Shown here in pieces: positions 7,387 through 11,251 of a stretch of DNA of 11,251 nt. Numbering within the stretch: the first letter of the stretch is position 1; every line of letters begins with the position of its first letter. This DNA comes from CAYFLR01 sp964343805 (lineage in GTDB: Bacteria > Bdellovibrionota_B > Oligoflexia > CAYFLR01): contig CAYFLR010000109.1 in assembly GCA_964343805.1 (NCBI GenBank), positions 1-11,251 on the forward strand. Reading direction: 5' to 3'. A program made the position numbers and the translations under genes. Below the pieces are notes generated by a model. The model was not told where the DNA came from, searched no databases, and was given only the letters and a program-made list of their open reading frames with translations.

Positions 7387-8142
7387 ATGAAAATTAACAA
7401 CTTAAAAAAACAAATCTTTCTATTTTATCTATTCACTCACATTATCATCCTACCCAATTGCTCTGTAACTGAACTCACCCCGGCGGAGGTATCCCAGAGA
7501 CAAAAACTGACATTTGATATCTCAGGTGAGTATGTTGAATCAGGTCCTGAAACAGAAACCCCTAATCGACTAATTATCAATAATGAAGTGGGATTTCATA
7601 ATGTAGAGGCCAAACTGATGCTGAACAACTTTGATTTAGAGCCCCACTTTTTTAAAATTGGAGAGCTTTTTTCCACATCGGATCGCCCTTTATCCAAAGA
7701 TGAAGTGAGTCTGGTTATTGAAGCTCTTAAGCCAAAACTCGCAGCAACTGAACTGGGAAAATACAATACCTATACAAAAAGAGGGGGAGAAAATATCGTT
7801 TTAGATGCCGAAGGTGAAGCCAGTGAAATGGTTCTTTCTAGTATTCCTCTTGCCCTTAACAGCTCGGTCTTTTCTGATCAAGTACAATACAAAGTGGTCA
7901 TTCATTTAATGCTCACCGCTTATCAAAACCAAAATCAATTAGACACAGAGGAAACTCCCAATAGCGACAGCCCCATTTTTAACATCGATCAAAAAAAGGG
8001 AGCTTTTATTGAAGTCCTCAAAGAAGATAAGAGCGAGGAAACAGAAAGATCTCTCGGTTACTTTGAATTACCTATTCACTCTTTCCAAAAGTTAACAACC
8101 AAAGATACAAAAGAGACTAGGGATAATGAATCAGATAGCTAA
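7387..8142 (+). CDS. Putative lipoprotein of unknown function
   Basis: 251 residues. AAGGAG at 7373-7378 fixes the ATG at 7387. The N-terminus has a basic stretch (KINNLKKQ) and a hydrophobic core ending IIILPNCSV. Cys25 is the likely lipidation site, though Asn at -1 departs from the Gly/Ala/Ser rule; Cys25 is the only cysteine in the protein. Residues about 40-230 look like a mixed, beta-rich soluble domain (LTFDISGEYVESGP, VEAKLMLNNFDL, YKVVIHLMLTAY). The C-terminus is a charged tail (KDTKETRDNESDS). I recognise no family. It lies downstream of a promoter divergent from the double-HTH regulator and 92 bp upstream of the lipoprotein protease gene on the same strand, so the two may be co-transcribed and share a role at the cell envelope. 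Confidence 0.85.
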   Translation: MKINNLKKQIFLFYLFTHIIILPNCSVTELTPAEVSQRQKLTFDISGEYVESGPETETPNRLIINNEVGFHNVEAKLMLNNFDLEPHFFKIGELFSTSDRPLSKDEVSLVIEALKPKLAATELGKYNTYTKRGGENIVLDAEGEASEMVLSSIPLALNSSVFSDQVQYKVVIHLMLTAYQNQNQLDTEETPNSDSPIFNIDQKKGAFIEVLKEDKSEETERSLGYFELPIHSFQKLTTKDTKETRDNESDS

Positions 8143-8149
8143 TAAAAAG

Positions 8150-8176
8150 TGGGGATAACAAGGATTGTTATTCCCA
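8150..8176 (+). other. Stem-loop between the two lipoprotein genes
   Basis: GGGGATAACA (8151-8160) pairs with TGTTATTCCC (8166-8175), with one G-U pair, around the loop AGGAT. An outer T-A pair makes 11 bp. It begins eight bases after the stop. No T-run follows, so it is not a standard intrinsic terminator. It may be an mRNA-processing or stability element, or an imperfect terminator that lets some transcripts continue into the protease gene. Confidence 0.5.
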
Positions 8177-8234
8177 ACTGTTAACTTGATCCGTATACTC
8201 ATAGAAGGCATGGTTTTTTTTAGGGGAGTTCGGC

Positions 8235-9720
8235 ATGTTTCTATTAATAAAAATACTTAGCTGCATTTCACTTTTATTTATTCTTAACTTGCTTAGTTGT
8301 GCCGATAAAGGTGGAGACCATATTCCTGATTTAACCACCTATGAGGATATCTCTATTCCTGAAGCCGCTTTAGAAGCGGGGCACACTGCAACCGAATTAG
8401 ATGACCCCCATTTACAAACCTATGTTCACATTGCCGAAATTTATAATGTCTGCCTCAGTGAAGGGCAGTTTGGCAGTGATGACTTTAAAAGCTTAGAGTC
8501 ACTTATTTTGAAAAAAGAAGGTGATTTATCTGATTGGGGACTTGCCTCCGTCTTAAACTATGTACTCTCCAATGTTAGTAAGTTTGCTGCTGAGGCCAAA
8601 ACCACCAGCCNNNNNNNNNNTGGAAATTCGAATTACCTGGTCAAGTCATCCCGACTGCCATTTAATGATCACCAAAAGAGGCGTTGATAGCTTCCCTTTT
8701 GACCATGAGGACTTTGAAGGAGAGTCTTTCGCATACCTGCAAAAAGGTCAACTACAATCTCCTCTAGAGAAAACCAATCAAATTCCCCTGCTCTATCTGC
8801 TCAATACTCTACCACTCCAACAGTCGGTGAAACTATCTCAGTTTGGAATAGCAAAATACATTGGTTTAATGGAATCCAATATGGAGGATAGTTTTTTAAA
8901 CCCCAACCAATCCTCCTTTGAACTAATGAAAAAGTGGCATATCAAAGAGTTTAAGAAAGTTAAAGATCTCAATGTGGATAGCCTCAACCCAGATACTCTC
9001 ACCATCTATCAACTTGCACTGCTTTACAGCGACCTTCTACAAACTGGGGATTTAGAGACTTTTCATCATTATGCAGACAAAGAAAAAGAGGCTGAAAGTG
9101 ATGATCTTCTGACTTTACCTGCTAAAACATCCCCCATCAAATTTCTGGAGATCATAGGACACCCCTACTATTTAGGTATTCGGAACATCTCTCCCGAAAT
9201 TTCACTTTGCTGGCAAAACGAGAGCTCCGTAGCTATCTCTGATGAATTAGTAACCGAGTACTTCACCTATATTTCTGTAAAAAACAGCGAAAGTTTAATT
9301 GCACAATTAGGGCAGGGTAATGCCCTTCTTAAAAGTAAAATGTTTCTAGATAATCAAAACTGCTCTCTAATTATTGCCCCCAGAAACAAGGATCAGTTCC
9401 CTTTCAACACTTACACATTCAATGGAATGTATAGTCATGAAGGAACTATTTCTTCCAAAGGAGAACCCTGCCCCCTTCCTATTATCTATCTCAATGTTGA
9501 CAATTTAGCATTAAACTCGAATACTAAAAACAATCAAAAGTCTCTCAGTTTGGTATTGGCTCATGAATTTGCCCACTTTCTGGGATTTCGTCATTCACAA
9601 TCATCTGAATCCTTAATAGCTCCAGCGGGCACTCATGAGAAACTAGATATGAAAGGTTACGATGAGAAAATGATCAGCTCTTGGGCTGAGAGTTTTACTG
9701 AAGAGTTTGATAAGAATTAA
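8235..9720 (+). CDS. Putative lipoprotein zinc metalloprotease (zincin, metzincin-like), interrupted by an assembly gap
   Basis: The ATG at 8235 follows GGGGAG (8223-8228). The signal peptide ends LNLLSC, a canonical lipobox with Cys22. The frame from 8235 stays open for 125 codons up to ten N bases (8611-8620). A second open frame continues from the gap to the stop at 9718-9720. Neither part looks like a separate gene, so I read one gene of about 490 residues plus the unknown gap. The distal part contains HEFAHFLGFRH (9562-9594). This is the HExxHxxGxxH zinc signature with three His ligands and a catalytic Glu, typical of metzincins and relatives. The following SLIAPAG resembles the matrixin SxMxP turn but carries Ile where the Met-turn Met is expected. 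It would act at a membrane surface after lipidation. Its substrate is unknown. The middle region (about 8750-9300) is helical and unrecognised. The stop overlaps the convergent gene by 4 bp. Confidence 0.85.
8611..8620. other. Assembly gap (ten N) inside the metalloprotease gene
   Basis: Ten undetermined bases, probably a placeholder. The reading frame before the gap and the frame after it differ by one with a length of ten. An uninterrupted gene needs a true gap length divisible by three. The number of missing residues is therefore unknown. Confidence 0.97.
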
Positions 9721-10973
9721 TTATTCGCTACAGCGTTCCAGCTAAGAAAACGGAGATTATAATGATCTCTCAAAAATTCACTCCAACTGATACGATAAGT
9801 ATTAAGCTCCCTTGACCAGTGGGCATAAAGGATCAAAATAGTTTTTCCAGCCTCTTTCTGAACCAGATAAGACTTTTTATTAGATCCAAAGCGAGATTTT
9901 CTTTTGATGACGATCTTGGTTACATCTCTTTTCATACGTTGAAAAGATTTCTGTTCTTCTTGAGTCCCAATATCCGTAATCCATCCATTATCGGCTTGCA
10001 TTTTTTCAAAGAAATCGAAAATGCCTAACTTGCCATTTTGGCGAGTTAGGTGATGCTCTTTAAATCCGGTAAACTCAAAAGGGGATCCCACGGTGAAACC
10101 GATTTCATCAGCCACTTCCATACTTTTTACAATAACATCTTGAGGAATAACAACTCCCTCTCCTTTGAGCATTTGATCAAGAGGAGTGGGCTGTAAATAA
10201 GTCATCTGACCGCACCTTGGAAGAAAATACTCATTATAAGCTCGTCCCATAGTAATGCCATTTTCTTCAGCATAGGCTATAGTTTCAGCAGCCAGCTCTC
10301 TCTCTCTTTTTAAACCAGATATAAACTGCTCTCCATCAATCAGCCGACTTCCATATTTAGCAAAAACTATGGTGATACCCAGCTCCTTGGCTCGCTCTAA
10401 AAAGTCTTTACGCACATGGTGACACTTTTGAACATAGCGACTCTGTTCAGAGAAAAAGTGATCGATCCGGGCCACTTGATCGAGCACCTGCTTTATTTCA
10501 TATCCTTCCCAGGCCACCATCACCCCCGCAACACCTGCTGCTAAAGCAGATGCTCCAGCAATTATTTTGGATATCATTGTAGGTTCGGGTGCAACAAAGC
10601 CACTGTAGGCAGCTTTACTGGTAATGACTAACACCGTGGAACTGAGAGCTAAATTGGAAGTATGAGAATTGAGTCGCTCTTCAAAAATTTTTCGCGCCTC
10701 ATTCACAAAGTGCATTATTTCGTTTTTAGTAAAGAGGTAAACCTTTTCCTGACAGAATGGATTGAATTCATCTAATGTGCACCTGCTCCACACCTTCTGC
10801 ATGGTTCCTGATTCCATGTCGGGATACTCTGTAACCGAATATCCTTCTCCCGTATGGAAATACCAGTGCTCATCTTCATCAACTTGAAAGTCAGCCGCAA
10901 CCAGCCTGGGTAGAAGAAAAACACAAATAATAAATGCTAATGAAAAAATCCTTATTAGAGTATCGCTCTTCAT
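9717..10973 (-). CDS. Signal-peptide protein with a Gly/Ala-rich hydrophobic hairpin, unknown function
   Basis: 418 residues. The ATG at 10973 is preceded by GGGAGA (plus positions 10978-10983). Residues 1-27 form a signal peptide (IRIFSLAFIICVFLLPRLVA) with probable cleavage after an Ala near 26-27. Two adjacent hydrophobic stretches follow, about 106-128 (LALSSTVLVI, YSGFVA) and 133-155 (SKIIAGASALAAGVAGVMVA), separated by PEP. They look like a membrane hairpin or a pair of packed helices. Mature cysteines are at 65, 74, 184 and 254, an even number compatible with disulphides. The region 160-250 is helical and charged. A strongly basic stretch lies at about 348-373, and the C-terminal part looks beta-rich. 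I recognise no family. It lies 12 bp downstream of the 65-residue gene, so the two are probably one operon. Confidence 0.87.
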   Translation of the reverse strand: MKSDTLIRIFSLAFIICVFLLPRLVAADFQVDEDEHWYFHTGEGYSVTEYPDMESGTMQKVWSRCTLDEFNPFCQEKVYLFTKNEIMHFVNEARKIFEERLNSHTSNLALSSTVLVITSKAAYSGFVAPEPTMISKIIAGASALAAGVAGVMVAWEGYEIKQVLDQVARIDHFFSEQSRYVQKCHHVRKDFLERAKELGITIVFAKYGSRLIDGEQFISGLKRERELAAETIAYAEENGITMGRAYNEYFLPRCGQMTYLQPTPLDQMLKGEGVVIPQDVIVKSMEVADEIGFTVGSPFEFTGFKEHHLTRQNGKLGIFDFFEKMQADNGWITDIGTQEEQKSFQRMKRDVTKIVIKRKSRFGSNKKSYLVQKEAGKTILILYAHWSRELNTYRISWSEFLRDHYNLRFLSWNAVANN

Positions 10974-10985
10974 AAAGTCTCCCGT

Positions 10986-11183
10986 TTATAGATTGCTAAG
11001 AACCTCCAGGCCGCTGGTATCTAAATCTGAATCAGGAAGGACTTTTCGATCTCTGAGATTTTCTAATTGCTGGGCAGTCGCTTGATAGGCAAAAGTTTTG
11101 GACCCTACTTTAACAAACAAAGTCATACGAACCGGCTCATCAATATTGGGAGCGGCTACGATTCCAAAGTTAAAGTTCTTCAT
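10986..11183 (-). CDS. Small hypothetical protein (65 residues)
   Basis: The ATG at 11183 opens a 65-residue frame with no signal peptide or membrane segment. The middle looks like two beta strands (RMTLFVKVGSKTFAYQAT) followed by a short helix (AQQLENLRDRK) and an acidic tail. I do not recognise it. The only good Shine-Dalgarno, GGAGG (plus 11206-11210), is 22 bases upstream, too far for normal use. An in-frame TAG lies between it and the ATG, so no earlier start is possible. The gene relies on its 12-bp spacing from the next gene and normal-looking composition for support. It may be translationally coupled to the signal-peptide protein downstream. Confidence 0.6.
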   Translation of the reverse strand: MKNFNFGIVAAPNIDEPVRMTLFVKVGSKTFAYQATAQQLENLRDRKVLPDSDLDTSGLEVLSNL

Positions 11184-11229
11184 TAATGAATTGAATATAT
11201 AGCTAATCCTCCATAGAATTCACAAAAAT

Positions 11230-11251
11230 TCCGGAAAAACGCATAACCGGA
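11230..11251 (-). terminator. Possible terminator of a gene upstream of the minus-strand pair (cut by window edge)
   Basis: On the minus strand, TCCGG and CCGGA are separated by 12 bases and followed by ATTTTTG. The visible stem is only 5 bp, and the loop is long. It may be part of a longer hairpin beyond the edge. If real, it would end a preceding minus-strand gene and isolate the small-protein operon. Confidence 0.25.

Noticed and set aside
8150..8176. Intrinsic terminator after the 251-residue putative lipoprotein
   Set aside because: No T-run follows the hairpin.
8186..8199. Separate promoter for the metalloprotease gene (TATACT at 8194-8199)
   Set aside because: No -35 box at a workable distance; too weak to call.
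8560..8687. Two overlapping genes or a programmed frameshift at the metalloprotease
   Set aside because: The frame change coincides with the N gap; the overlap exists only because ten N read through in both frames.
9819..10028. Plus-strand 69-codon frame opposite the hairpin-protein gene
   Set aside because: Lies wholly within a well-supported minus-strand gene, with no Shine-Dalgarno or promoter support.

Overview
The window looks like chromosomal sequence from a Gram-negative, low-to-moderate GC bacterium that exports many proteins. Six of the seven recognisable genes are either large extracytoplasmic-looking proteins, putative lipoproteins or signal-peptide proteins; only the regulator is clearly cytoplasmic. 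The regulator's C-terminal half resembles the DUF4423/TIGR02147 type that I associate with Bdellovibrio-like and Fibrobacter-like bacteria. I therefore lean towards Bdellovibrionota or a similar predatory/deltaproteobacterial-type lineage, but this is inference from one family. No tRNA, rRNA, CRISPR array, transposase or phage gene is visible.

Layout, left to right. (1) Positions 3-3941 (+) hold the 3' part of a very large exported-type protein. It enters the window inside a Ser-Gly repeat encoded by perfect 18-bp tandem copies, runs through about 1000 residues I do not recognise, and ends in a calcium-loop module. A strong intrinsic terminator follows. (2) A consensus-like sigma-70 promoter drives a 700-residue secreted or lipid-anchored protein built from about five diverged beta-rich repeats (4118-6220, +). 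(3) Tail to tail with it, overlapping by 4 bp, is a regulator with two successive XRE-type helix-turn-helix domains (6217-7206, -). (4) A 180-bp divergent region holds opposed promoters with AT-rich repeats between them. It leads into a putative lipoprotein gene (7387-8142, +) and then a lipoprotein with a zinc metalloprotease signature (8235-9720, +), which is interrupted by a 10-N assembly gap. (5) Convergent with the protease, again with a 4-bp overlap, is a minus-strand pair: a 65-residue unknown protein (10986-11183) and a 418-residue signal-peptide protein with a Gly/Ala-rich hydrophobic hairpin (9717-10973).

How they may work together: the most coherent unit is the double-HTH regulator, the divergent promoter region and the downstream putative lipoprotein plus lipoprotein-metalloprotease pair. 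The simplest reading is a locally regulated cell-surface module, with the regulator possibly acting on both divergent promoters. This is inferred from position and repeats only. The giant Ser-Gly/calcium-loop protein and the five-repeat protein are separated by a terminator and promoter, so they are probably independent transcription units. I did not find a system I can name with confidence. The best candidates for new biology are the five-repeat protein, the regulator with its divergent region, and the unrecognised body of the giant protein.
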